From the NCBI RefSeq assembly GCF_028618555.1, contig NZ_JAQITD010000005.1, forward strand, positions 62,001 to 126,000: a stretch of DNA of 64,000 bases, given 5' to 3'. The translations under genes and the position numbers were made by a program. Of this stretch, positions 1-9,657 are shown piece by piece. Positions within the stretch are counted from its first letter, which is position 1. Each line of letters begins with the position of its first letter. The stretch comes from Bartonella sp. CM31XJBT. GTDB taxonomy: Bacteria > Pseudomonadota > Alphaproteobacteria > Rhizobiales > Rhizobiaceae. The notes under the pieces are model-generated. The model ran no database searches, was not told where the DNA came from, and worked only from the letters and a program-made list of their open reading frames with translations.

Positions 1-498
1 TTGGAAGGAAAAAAATAGCTAAATTTATCGAAACAAAAGATAAGGAATAGCTCCTTAAGAAATATCAAGAAGATCTAAAAAGATTATAGGAGCCAGAGTC
101 TGGTTTAAAGCTGCCATCATCAGTTGAGTGAACTCAACAATGGTGGAGTTTTATCCATTGGCGGAAATCTGATGTTTGAAAGAGGCTTTCTTGATATAAA
201 GGTAATATTGTAATAAATAATTATTATAAATCAATATGTTGTATATATTCATTGTTTTTTAGATTAATGACCATTGACAAATAATTTTGCATCATTTTCT
301 CTCTTCCAGCTTTTTGTCAATCATCAATGAAAATTTTTTGTAATGGAAAGTTCATTGATAACATAACTTTTGTATGTTCATTATTTTACGCTTAAAAAAA
401 TATAAAAATAATGAAATGCAATTGAGTTATCAACTTCTTATTTTTTTCAATTTTTAATCATAAAAAAATCTTTTTATTCGTTTTGCTTATAAAAAGAA
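1..498. other. Intergenic, no gene recognised
   Basis: AT-rich non-coding stretch left of the TerC-family gene, whose 3' end is at 499. All frames are interrupted by stops. Short peptide-like runs around 85-180 could be a decayed gene, but I recognise no family. Confidence 0.5.
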
Positions 499-2067
499 TT
501 AGTTTTTTTCTGGTGATACAAGTGGAGAAATAAGGATTTTAGATATGTTTCGGCGTTCCATTTCAATCACTTTAAAGTGTAAACCATCAGTTTCAAAGCT
601 TTCTCCCTCATTTGGTAAATGACCAAACTGCCAAAGCATAAAGCCTGCCAGAGTCGTATAACGATCTGCTTCATCCACAAGGTTACGCCCAAGATAACCA
701 CTTAAACGGCGGATATCAGCATATCCCTCAACAAGAAGACTGCCATTTTCAAGTTGTTCTGCGATCATGAGTTCTTCATCGTCATCAGGAAAGTCTCCTG
801 CAATAGCTTCAAGAATATCGGTTGGTGTTGCAATTCCTTCAAAAGATCCATGCTCATCAACAATAATTGCAAGCTGAATCGAAGAATGACGTAATTGCTC
901 CATCAATCGTAAAACACTTGTGTTTTCATGAACAACGAGGGGTTCTCGCATAGCTTTTTTCCAATTAATCTTTTTCCCCTCAGCCAAATTCAAAAGAAGA
1001 TCTTTTGTCAACGCAACGCCAACAAATTCATCCACTTTTTCACGCGCAAGAATTAAGCGGCTATGTTTAACCTTTTGTAATTCTTCACGCATTTCATTTT
1101 CATCAGCATTTAAATCTAACCATTCAATTTCATTACGCGGCGACATGATAGAGCGAACAGGGCGATCAGCTAAATCGAGAACACCACGAATCATCTCCTT
1201 TTCTTCTGGTCTAAACAACTCAGATGCTGCGGCCTGTTCAGCAATAACATCTACAGTCTCAGCAAGGTGACTATCTTTGCTTCCTCCTCCTAAGAGCCTC
1301 AAAACAGCATCAGCTGTTCTACTGCGTAGATCATTCGTTTTAATCATTTTTTCACGGTTACGACGTCCAATTTGATTAAAAACTTCGATGAGAACAGAAA
1401 AACCAATAGCAGCATACAAATACCCTTTTGGAATATGAAAACCAAATCCTTCAACAATGAGAGTAAAACCAATCATCATCAAAAAACCAAGACAAAGGAT
1501 TACAATGGTGGGATGACGATTAATAAAACGCATAAGAGCACCAGATCCGCACATCATTACTCCCATAGCAGCTATGACTGCAATATACATAACTGCTGCC
1601 TGCTCTTTTGCAATCATACCTGTTGCGGTAATAATACTGTCTAGTGAAAAAACGGCATCCAGCACCACGACTTGGACGATTACTTGCCAAAAAACAGCAT
1701 AACCAAGGCCTGTTTTTCTTTCATGTGATACCCCTTCTAACCTTTCATGTAATTCTAGCGTTCCCTTTGCTAGCAAAAAGGCTCCACCACCGATTAAAAT
1801 AAAGCTATGCCAACTAAATACAAAAGATGAAAGTGAAAGAATGACCCTATCGAGTCTCATAACCCATCCAATAACTGTAAGAAGGAAAAGCCGCATAATT
1901 AATGCTAAAGTAAGACCTATAAAGCGTGCGCGGTCACGCAAATGCAGTGGCAATTTTTCAGCTAAAATTGCAATAAAGATAAGGTTATCTATTCCTAAAA
2001 CAATTTCGAGAAAAACCAGCGTGATCAAACCAAACCACGCATGGGGATCAGTGATCCATTCCATCAT
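499..2067 (-). CDS. TerC-family membrane protein with CBS pair and CorC/HlyC domain
   Basis: A 522-residue protein with three parts. Residues ~1-230 form a TerC-like multi-helix membrane domain, with the acidic motif LEIVLGIDNLIF near the N-terminus and a second one, VVLDAVFSLDS, near residue 135. Residues ~305-425 form a pair of CBS domains (MSPRNEIEWLD, then VDEHGSFEGIATPTDILEAI). Residues ~435-520 form a CorC/HlyC transporter-associated domain. The architecture and length match the YoaE/YegH group of inner-membrane proteins, whose substrate is uncertain; metal-ion export is proposed for TerC relatives. It is transcribed leftward and alone. I kept the first in-frame ATG, since MMEWITDPHAW is the usual start of the family. 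Confidence 0.9.
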   Translation of the reverse strand: MMEWITDPHAWFGLITLVFLEIVLGIDNLIFIAILAEKLPLHLRDRARFIGLTLALIMRLFLLTVIGWVMRLDRVILSLSSFVFSWHSFILIGGGAFLLAKGTLELHERLEGVSHERKTGLGYAVFWQVIVQVVVLDAVFSLDSIITATGMIAKEQAAVMYIAVIAAMGVMMCGSGALMRFINRHPTIVILCLGFLMMIGFTLIVEGFGFHIPKGYLYAAIGFSVLIEVFNQIGRRNREKMIKTNDLRSRTADAVLRLLGGGSKDSHLAETVDVIAEQAAASELFRPEEKEMIRGVLDLADRPVRSIMSPRNEIEWLDLNADENEMREELQKVKHSRLILAREKVDEFVGVALTKDLLLNLAEGKKINWKKAMREPLVVHENTSVLRLMEQLRHSSIQLAIIVDEHGSFEGIATPTDILEAIAGDFPDDDEELMIAEQLENGSLLVEGYADIRRLSGYLGRNLVDEADRYTTLAGFMLWQFGHLPNEGESFETDGLHFKVIEMERRNISKILISPLVSPEKN

Positions 2068-2504
2068 TCCTTACCTTTTATAAGCTTAAAAGCGCGCGAT
2101 TGACAAAAAAAATTCATAGGCTTTTATTCGTATATTGGATCATGAACATTGTATGTAAGAAAACTTATATTCAAAGAAAAAAACAACACAATATTGCTTG
2201 AATGCATGTGATTGCTGATAAAACAAAATGATGCCCCATCCCGCTTACAATCACAAGAAGGTCCCTCTAAATTTTGCTCGGGCATTATGCTCGATAATCC
2301 TCTAACTATAGGTTCTGTGTAACAATCAGAACATTTATTTATAAAGCTTCTTATAATGGGTTTATTTTTATATAAGATCAAGTGGTGAATATCATATTTT
2401 TAACCTTACAGACAATGAGTTTATATAACAAACAACAAAATATCTGGACATCCATCCTTAGGAGCGTTATAGAAACGCTCATTCTCGTCTTTTGAGAAGC
2501 TTAT
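2068..2504. other. Intergenic between TerC-family gene and tRNA-Lys
   Basis: No convincing gene. A hairpin with a 7-bp stem (GAGCGTT at 2462-2468 paired with AACGCTC at 2474-2480) lies about 25 bases before the tRNA and is followed by a T-rich run. It may be a weak terminator or part of the tRNA leader. An 85-residue minus-strand reading frame at 2124-2381 has no recognisable domain. Confidence 0.4.
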
Positions 2505-2580
<76 letters not shown>

Positions 2581-3673
2581 TTCTATTTTATACCGTAAAT
2601 AACTCATTGATTGCGTAAATTTTTTTTAAGATACGAGTTTCTAAATAAAATTGGGCAGTAGGATTTCCCCATATCTGTTTGTTTAAAAGTGAAGATTGTT
2701 GATATAGCTTAGTCATCGGTTTTTGTACTTTTTAGGGGACACAAAAAACTTCCAAAGGACATTTAAAGATCTTTTAATGCGTATTGTTTCTTTTTTTAAA
2801 GTCGCAATTGGTAAGGAGAAGCTTCTTACCGACAATTATCTTATTTAAAGGGGTATAAAAATCAACAGTTTTCACTTCTTTTAATATAAATTGATTAAAT
2901 TTTTTTTGGATTTTTAGCATATTGTTTAAAGACAGAAGAAACTTTGCACTTTAGTTGTATTAGCAGCGTGGATATTTTTTGATAACTCTCCCGCTTAAAC
3001 AAAAAACTTCTGTAATAATCATCAGTATTCCAAGAGGATAAATCAAGATAAAATAAAGTATTTAGCGGACATAACAGGAATAAAATTAGATCAGTTTAAT
3101 TGTTTAAAACTAGTACCTGTTAAACGAAAGACAATAGGCTTTAATGAGGCTTCAAGTTTAAAAATATTAAACTATGAAGTTATGCTATGCTGTCTTTCCG
3201 TTAGCTTAACCTCTAAAAATATAAATATTAAGAAAGCCGCTCAGAATCATTATAATATATTGATTTATAATGATTAATTATTATTTTTTTAAACTTTACT
3301 ATCATAAACTTCTTTTGTTTCAATCCCTCTTATAATGAATCAATTAAAATTATTATTTTTGCATTATAAATGGGATTAACGTGCGGATAAAGACTATTGA
3401 AGAAAAGCATAAAAATGATTCTTATTAACGTTCTTAGGCGCCAAAAGTTATCACAACATTGGGAAAATAGTATAATGGTGCAGGCTTACTCTTTTATTAA
3501 GTATAAAGATGATGTTGCAACAATGAATTTATTATTATACCATTCACGGGTATTGTTGTGTAATGGGGAAGAGCACTGAGAGAGTTTTCTTAAAAAAAAT
3601 ATGTAAATTGGTAACACGATGGTGTCCTGTTCTTATATAGGCACACAAAAAGAAGTAATTGATAACCTTTTAT
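2581..3673. other. 1.1-kb AT-rich intergenic stretch
   Basis: No recognisable gene. Two reading frames were considered. One is a plus-strand frame, 2999-3277, open but without a usable start near its 5' end. The other is a 60-residue plus-strand frame with ATG at 3397. Neither has a family signature or a strong ribosome site. The stretch looks like decayed coding DNA after tRNA-Lys. Confidence 0.4.
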
Positions 3674-4627
3674 TTATTCAGGTGGTGTTTTGGGGGCTCT
3701 TTTCCAATATTGTTGCGCTTCAAAAATGGCGACCACAAATAATGAAATGATGAGCGGTATAATCAAATAAAACATTCTAAAGACAATAAGTGCTGCAATA
3801 ACATCGGTTGGATTTATATTGGGCATGCCTGTGATGAAGAGAGCTTCAAGAACTCCTACTCCTCCTGCTGGAGCATTAGAGAGAAGAGTTATCGTAAAAG
3901 ATGCTAGGAAAACACCAAGAACAGAGATAAAATGAATATCTGCGTTGTGTGGGAGAACAGCATATATAATTCCTGCTGCTCCTAAAAGTTCTAGAGGGCT
4001 AATGAGAAGCTGTTGAATAACAATTTTCAGCCGTGGATAGGAAAGTTGAATTTTCTTACCCAAGCGTAAGGGTTTTAACTGAAGCCAGCTGCCAAACGTA
4101 TAAAGTGCTATACAGCTGAGTAAAATTGCTCCAGCTGCTGTTCCTAGCCATTCAGGAAGTTCTTTATGAATGAGGGTGATAATTTCGGGTTGCAGCACCA
4201 AAACGATTCCCAAAAGTAAGATTGTACCGATTACAAAAGTAAAAGAGCAAAAACCTACTAATATTGCGATTTCTGTTCCGTTTAACCCTTTCATTTTATA
4301 GGCGCGATAGCGTACAACGGCACCAGAAAAAACTGAAGCACCGATATTGTGTGAAAGAGCATAGGTTGTAAATGAACATATAGCGATAAAAATCCAAGAA
4401 ATTTTATGGCCTAGATGTTGCAAGGCAATTCGATCATATCCAGCAAGAGCAGCATAAGCTAGGAGAGAACATAAACAGGCTAATAACCAGTGCTGTGCAT
4501 TTAAATTGCTCAAGCGCTCCAATACATCCCCAAATGAAATGGCAGAGAGCTTCATGTAAAGAATTCGAATAGATACCAGCATTGCTAAGATACCAATCAA
4601 TGGCCATATAAATTGCTTTATTTTCAC
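3674..4627 (-). CDS. YbhN/LPG-synthase-TM-like (UPF0104) membrane protein
   Basis: A 317-residue, strongly hydrophobic protein with about eight membrane helices. It carries the family-typical stretches SHNIGASVFSGAVVRYR (residues ~92-108) and SNAPAGGVGVLEALF (~255-269). It matches the transmembrane part of lysylphosphatidylglycerol synthases (MprF) and the E. coli YbhN family, but lacks the C-terminal aminoacyl-transferase domain, so lipid aminoacylation should not be assumed. A lipid transport or flippase role is inference. It starts 15 bases after the stop of the upstream CPA2 antiporter on the same strand, so the two probably share a transcript. Confidence 0.85.
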   Translation of the reverse strand: MKIKQFIWPLIGILAMLVSIRILYMKLSAISFGDVLERLSNLNAQHWLLACLCSLLAYAALAGYDRIALQHLGHKISWIFIAICSFTTYALSHNIGASVFSGAVVRYRAYKMKGLNGTEIAILVGFCSFTFVIGTILLLGIVLVLQPEIITLIHKELPEWLGTAAGAILLSCIALYTFGSWLQLKPLRLGKKIQLSYPRLKIVIQQLLISPLELLGAAGIIYAVLPHNADIHFISVLGVFLASFTITLLSNAPAGGVGVLEALFITGMPNINPTDVIAALIVFRMFYLIIPLIISLFVVAIFEAQQYWKRAPKTPPE

Positions 4628-4642
4628 GATTCTGTATCCATT

Positions 4643-6394
4643 TTATGTTTTCTGTAAATTTTCATGATTGAGCATATTCCTTACAGATTTTCGTTCTGTT
4701 ATATACTCTATAATGCCATTGGCAATTTCTTCATCATCTGTTACTACAACATCAGCACCTAAATCAATGAGATATGTTGTTTCTGTGTCGGATAATGCAT
4801 GTGTGATTATTTGGATATCTTTCTTCATATCACGGATATTCACGATACATTCTCCTACTTCAATGGTACTTCGCATTGTAATAACAACTTTATGTGCATT
4901 ATTTATATTTGCTGCGTTCATTATTTCTTGTTGAATGATATTGCCGCAAATAGCCTCAAAGCCATCTGCAATCGCTTTATCAGAGAGGCGTTTTGATTCT
5001 TCTACGATCACTATAGGTTCACCTCTATTTATTAAAGATAATGCAACACACTTACCGATACGACCATAGCCAATAATTACGATATGGTTATTTTTTAAGG
5101 TCATCGGTAAAAAATCTTGGTCAGGATCTTGTGGATCAATATCAATAATTGTTTGGGTATTTTGTGAAGATGCAGAATTTTTTTCTAGACGTTTTTTAAT
5201 TTTATTACAGGCAATGAAAACAAGAGGATTAAGCAAAATAGAAAAAATTGCTCCTCCAAGAATTAAATCATGAGCGTCATTGTTTAAAAGTCCTAAGCTT
5301 AAACTTAAACCAGCAAGGATAAAGGAAAATTCTCCGATTTGGGCAAGGCTTGCAGAAATAGTCAAAGCTGTTGCATTAGAATAGCGAAAAGCCTTAACGA
5401 TGAAAAAGGCAACAGCAGATTTTCCGATTACGATAATGAATAAGGTTGCTAAGAGAGGGAAAAAATGAGTTAAGAGTTTCTCGGGGTCAAATAACATGCC
5501 TACAGAAACAAAAAAGAGAACAGAAAAAGCATCGCGCAGTGGTAAAGATTCTTCCGCGGCACGGTGGCTTAATTCTGATTCGCTCATGACCATACCAGCA
5601 AAAAAAGCACCAAGAGAAAGGGAAACACCAAATAAATGAGCGGCTCCGAAAGCTACTCCTAATGCAATAGCAAAGACGCTAAGACGAAATAATTCACGTG
5701 ATCCCGATTGTGCGCTCATTTTTAAAAGCCATGGGATAACGCGTCGCCCAATGACGAGCATAAGTGCAATAAATACAATTACTTTCAGGATGGTGAGACC
5801 AAAAATACCCCAAATACTTAAATCCAACCATTGAACAAGAGGATCCAACGCTTCTTTTTTGGTATTGCTGAGAGCACTTGCCAAGGAAGGGATGAGGACA
5901 AGTATAAGGACCATTGCTAAATCCTCAATAATCAACCATCCAACGGCAATGCGTCCTTTTTCTGTTTCAATAAGATGACGCTCTTGCAAAGCACGTAGCA
6001 GGATAACAGTACTTGCTATGGATAAAGCAAGACCGAAGATCAAACTACCACTGAAGCCCCATCCCATAATCAGACCAAGGCACAAACCTAGAAAAGTAGA
6101 AAATGCCATTTGTGCAATAGCAGCAGGGACAGCAATAGCTTTGACAGATAAAAGGTCTTTTAATGAAAAGTGGAGCCCAACACCAAACATCAGCAAAATA
6201 ATACCAATTTCAGCAAGTTGATTAATGATGACGGAATCTATTTTAAATCCGCCTGTATTGGGTCCCACAATAACACCAGCTAACAAATAGCCTACAAGTG
6301 GTGAAATACGTAAACGGCTCGCAATCATTCCCAAGAGAAATGCTAAACATAAGCCTGCAACAATAGTTGTGATAAGTGGTGTGTCGTGGAGCAT
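4643..6394 (-). CDS. CPA2-family cation:proton antiporter with RCK N domain
   Basis: A 583-residue protein. The first ~390 residues are a Na+/H+-exchanger-type membrane domain of about 12 helices (for example LLAGVIVGPNTGGF and FFAGMVMSESELSHR). This is followed by a cytosolic Rossmann RCK/TrkA-N domain beginning HIVIIGYGRIGKCVALSL, where GYGRIG is the dinucleotide-binding loop. This is the architecture of the YbaL/KefB/KefC branch, which exchanges K+ or Na+ for protons and is gated by nucleotide or thiol ligands. The exact ion is not deducible. The downstream YbhN-like gene is 15 bases away. The gene lies about 100 bases beyond the 3' end of secDF, all leftward. Confidence 0.92.
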   Translation of the reverse strand: MLHDTPLITTIVAGLCLAFLLGMIASRLRISPLVGYLLAGVIVGPNTGGFKIDSVIINQLAEIGIILLMFGVGLHFSLKDLLSVKAIAVPAAIAQMAFSTFLGLCLGLIMGWGFSGSLIFGLALSIASTVILLRALQERHLIETEKGRIAVGWLIIEDLAMVLILVLIPSLASALSNTKKEALDPLVQWLDLSIWGIFGLTILKVIVFIALMLVIGRRVIPWLLKMSAQSGSRELFRLSVFAIALGVAFGAAHLFGVSLSLGAFFAGMVMSESELSHRAAEESLPLRDAFSVLFFVSVGMLFDPEKLLTHFFPLLATLFIIVIGKSAVAFFIVKAFRYSNATALTISASLAQIGEFSFILAGLSLSLGLLNNDAHDLILGGAIFSILLNPLVFIACNKIKKRLEKNSASSQNTQTIIDIDPQDPDQDFLPMTLKNNHIVIIGYGRIGKCVALSLINRGEPIVIVEESKRLSDKAIADGFEAICGNIIQQEIMNAANINNAHKVVITMRSTIEVGECIVNIRDMKKDIQIITHALSDTETTYLIDLGADVVVTDDEEIANGIIEYITERKSVRNMLNHENLQKT

Positions 6395-6493
6395 GGATTA
6401 TTTACTATTCTTGATCAAAAAGCGAATGAATGAAAACGACTATATTTCTATGAGAAGAGAGGCGAGATGTACCATACGCATTAAAGGGCATTT

Positions 6494-9007
6494 TTATTTC
6501 ACTTTGATATTTGCACGATTATTTCGCTCACGCCACCAATTTCCTAGCAGGAGTAAAATAGGAGCAGCAATAAAGATAGAGGATGATGTTGCAATAATAA
6601 TCCCAAAGACCATGGGTAATGCAAAATTATGAACAGCACTTCCACCCCATATCGCCATGGGGAGCATCGCAAGAATTGTTGTAGCTGATGTAAAAAAACA
6701 ACGTACAAGAACCTGATTAATTGACAGATCAATCAGCTCGCGCAACGGCATTTTTTTATAAAGACGCATATTTTCGCGCATCCTATCATAGACGACAACT
6801 TTATCATTTATAGAATATCCAACAATTGTTAAGAGCGCAGCGATAGCCGTTAAATTAAAATCAAATTGAAATAAAGCAAAAAAGCCAATCATTTTTGTGG
6901 TGTCTAGAATGAGAGTGATAATTGCTCCAACTGCAAAGAACCACTCGAAGCGTAACCATATATAGAGAGACATGGCAATAGCCGCAAGAATAACAGCAGT
7001 AAAAGCAGCTGTGGCAAGCTCGCCTGAAATTTTGGGACCCACAACTTCTATTTGATCGAATGTGGTATCGGGATAGATATTTTGTACAGCTGTTTTAACC
7101 TTATCAATGGCGATGGTTTGTTGTGCTTCGCTACCGCTTTGTTTCTGCATGCGAATTAATACGGTGTTTTCGTTATCAATATTTTGCAAGGAAACTTCAC
7201 CAACATTAAGAGTAGAAAGCTTGGAACGCAGAGTTGCTAGATCTGCTGGTGCTTTCGTGGTAATACTCATTTGGCTTCCGCCAATGAAATCAATACCAAA
7301 ATTCAATCCAGGCTTAAAAAAGAGAAAAACTGAAGCCATTGATAAAACAATTGAGACGCCAATACCAATGAAGCGTGCTTTCATAAAGTGGAAAGTTGTG
7401 TTTTGTGGCATGATGTTGAAAGCAGAGTGAATATGCAACTTTTTAATTTTCCATTTACGAACGATCCAAATCATGATGATGCGTACAATGGTGATATTTG
7501 TAAACATGGAGATGATAATACCAAGCAACATTGTTACGGCAAAACCACGAACGGGACCGGTGCCGAACCAAAATAGTAAGACAGTCGCTATAATTGCCGT
7601 AACATTTGCATCAACAATGGTTGCAAAAGCGTGTTTAAATCCACGATCTAGGGCTGCAAAAGCACCCACACCTTTTCGACTTTCTTCACGGATACGTTCA
7701 TTGATAAGGATATTAGCATCAACGGCAATACCGATGCCTAAAATAATACCAGCAATACCAGGCAGCGTAAGCGTAGCTCCCAAAAGACTCAGTGCAGCAA
7801 ATGTTAAAATCGTGTGCAGAGCTAGTGCTATATTGGCAATTAATCCCCAAATACGGTAGAGAAGAAAAATAAAAATTGCAACAAGAATAAAGCCAATTAT
7901 GCCGGTGTAAAGTCCCATTTGGATGGCATCAGCACCAAGATTTGGACCTACGGTTCTCTCTTCAATGACCGTGAGTGGTGCGGGGAGGGAACCAGCACGA
8001 AGCAGAGCAGCCAGAGTTGAGGCTTCTTTGGGGTCAAAGTTTCCTGTAATTTGACCTTGTCCATTGGGAATGACACTATTGATGGTCGGAGCGGTTAAAA
8101 CCTTATTATCCAGAACAATGGCAAAAGGACGGTTAATATTTTGTCGTGTTATATCGGCAAATATTTTTGCGCCAGCAGAATCTAGAGTAAATGAAATAAT
8201 GGAACGTCCTGGTATTTGGGGGTCAAAACCTGCACGGGCATCTTTCAGGACATTTCCATCTAAAGCAATTTGATCATAAATTGCATAATGTTGTGTTGCA
8301 TCAGTGTATCCAGGGAGAATAGAAACACCTATAGGGGGATTATTGGGATCCACATTAGAAGGAACAAGATGAAAACTCATCTTAGCGGTTGTTCCTAAAA
8401 GATCACGCAGTTGTTTTGGATCTTGTAGGCCAGGCAATTGGACCATAATACGATCATTTCCAACCTTTTGGATGGCTGGTTCTGAAACACCAACTTGATC
8501 TATACGACGACGGATGATTTCTAAGCTTTGTTCAATAGCATTGCTTACACGGTCTTTTATACCAGCTTCCGTTAATGTGACGCGGAGAGTTTCATTTTGA
8601 GCACTGATCGTGATGTTATGTTCTGTTGTGCCAAAGCTACTGTGTATGGGGGTTATTAATGTTTTCAAAGCAGAGAGTGCTTTTTCAGTTTGCGATGGGT
8701 CAGAAATAAGGGCAATAACGCTATCTTCAACGATACGCACACTTGAGGTGCGGATTTGTTTTTCACGCAATACATTGCGCACATTGCTTAAAACTATATG
8801 TAACTGATCGCGTTTTAACGTTTTGCTATCAACCTCGAGCAGGAGAGAAGAGCCTCCTTGAAGGTCAAGACCAAGTGCTACGCGGGTGTCGGGTAAGAAT
8901 TTCGAGTTTTTAACTTGTTCGTGTGAAAATAAATTGGGTAAAGCAACATAAATGCTGCTTAAAAGAATAAAACAATAAAGGGTAGTTAACCAACCAGGTG
9001 TACGCAT
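6494..9007 (-). CDS. secDF: Fused protein translocase subunit SecDF
   Basis: An 837-residue protein with SecD and SecF in one chain, as is common in Alphaproteobacteria. The SecD half has the N-terminal helix, the large periplasmic P1 region (VALGLDLQGGSSLLLEV near residue 44) and the membrane motif AVDANILINERIREE. The SecF half starts around residue 545, with GLNFGIDFIGGSQM and YSINDKVVVYDRMREN. Twelve membrane helices are expected. The complex uses the proton gradient to pull secreted proteins through SecYEG. ATG at 9007 gives the normal N-terminus (MRTPGWLTTLYCF). No yajC is visible directly upstream. Confidence 0.97.
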   Translation of the reverse strand: MRTPGWLTTLYCFILLSSIYVALPNLFSHEQVKNSKFLPDTRVALGLDLQGGSSLLLEVDSKTLKRDQLHIVLSNVRNVLREKQIRTSSVRIVEDSVIALISDPSQTEKALSALKTLITPIHSSFGTTEHNITISAQNETLRVTLTEAGIKDRVSNAIEQSLEIIRRRIDQVGVSEPAIQKVGNDRIMVQLPGLQDPKQLRDLLGTTAKMSFHLVPSNVDPNNPPIGVSILPGYTDATQHYAIYDQIALDGNVLKDARAGFDPQIPGRSIISFTLDSAGAKIFADITRQNINRPFAIVLDNKVLTAPTINSVIPNGQGQITGNFDPKEASTLAALLRAGSLPAPLTVIEERTVGPNLGADAIQMGLYTGIIGFILVAIFIFLLYRIWGLIANIALALHTILTFAALSLLGATLTLPGIAGIILGIGIAVDANILINERIREESRKGVGAFAALDRGFKHAFATIVDANVTAIIATVLLFWFGTGPVRGFAVTMLLGIIISMFTNITIVRIIMIWIVRKWKIKKLHIHSAFNIMPQNTTFHFMKARFIGIGVSIVLSMASVFLFFKPGLNFGIDFIGGSQMSITTKAPADLATLRSKLSTLNVGEVSLQNIDNENTVLIRMQKQSGSEAQQTIAIDKVKTAVQNIYPDTTFDQIEVVGPKISGELATAAFTAVILAAIAMSLYIWLRFEWFFAVGAIITLILDTTKMIGFFALFQFDFNLTAIAALLTIVGYSINDKVVVYDRMRENMRLYKKMPLRELIDLSINQVLVRCFFTSATTILAMLPMAIWGGSAVHNFALPMVFGIIIATSSSIFIAAPILLLLGNWWRERNNRANIKVK

Positions 9008-9099
9008 GATATATTCCGCTAATAGGCAATCTAACAGTTATTCAAAGTTAAAAGCACAAGTAAAATAAGATGATCGTTTTTATAATTCAAGGAAGAGAA

Positions 9100-9477
9100 T
9101 TAAGTATGTTCATTGGGAGGAGCGCGTTTATTTGAGAAATATTGCGTTTTAACGTTACGAAATCGTGTGTCAACAGCTGGAACCTTTATTAAAAAGAAAT
9201 CCAATGTTAGGATTCTTTGAACGGTTCTCATAAAAATAGATTCTGCATGGGGTGTTACAAGTTTTTTGTTTTCAGTTGTGGTAGCATTCAACTGATCACA
9301 CTTATTTTGTAAATCAAATCTATTCGTTTTAATGATATTATTGGTGTGTGATTGTTTGATTAAGTAAGCACGCGTTCCTAAGGTACTCGTCAAGAATACA
9401 CCTAAACTGGATAGAAAAATCCAGGTTGTCAAAGGAAGAAAATCTTCTTTTTTGCAATAAAGGTGCAAAAAAAACAT
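9100..9477 (-). CDS. Hypothetical protein with one membrane segment
   Basis: A 125-residue reading frame upstream of secDF on the same strand, with a 92-base gap. It has one clear hydrophobic segment (residues ~17-35, TTWIFLSSLGVFLTSTLG) followed by a polar region rich in Asn, Lys and Thr. I recognise no family. It is not YajC, although it sits where yajC sits in many alphaproteobacteria. The ribosome site before the ATG is weak, so the start, and possibly the gene itself, is uncertain. Confidence 0.4.
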   Translation of the reverse strand: MFFLHLYCKKEDFLPLTTWIFLSSLGVFLTSTLGTRAYLIKQSHTNNIIKTNRFDLQNKCDQLNATTTENKKLVTPHAESIFMRTVQRILTLDFFLIKVPAVDTRFRNVKTQYFSNKRAPPNEHT

Positions 9478-9657
9478 GCTAGAGTGCCTTCGTTAATCTT
9501 ATTGAGTTCATATTATTTATCATTCTTTTATCTTATTATCAGTATTATAGGATAAGGGAAAGCTTTTATAAGATTATTCTATAAAAGTTGAAAATAGCTG
9601 CTTTATACCATATTTAAAAGAGAGGAATAAAATCCTTTTTGTGCTTGTAAGGTAGAT

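Noticed and set aside
2124-2381. 85-residue minus-strand frame
   Set aside because: No domain, composition unlike neighbouring proteins, and no ribosome site.
2999-3277. Plus-strand frame of ~90 codons open between stops
   Set aside because: No start codon near its 5' end, no ribosome site and no recognisable family; treated as decayed DNA.
3397-3579. 60-residue plus-strand frame
   Set aside because: No family signature and no clear ribosome site, and it lies in AT-rich gene-poor DNA.
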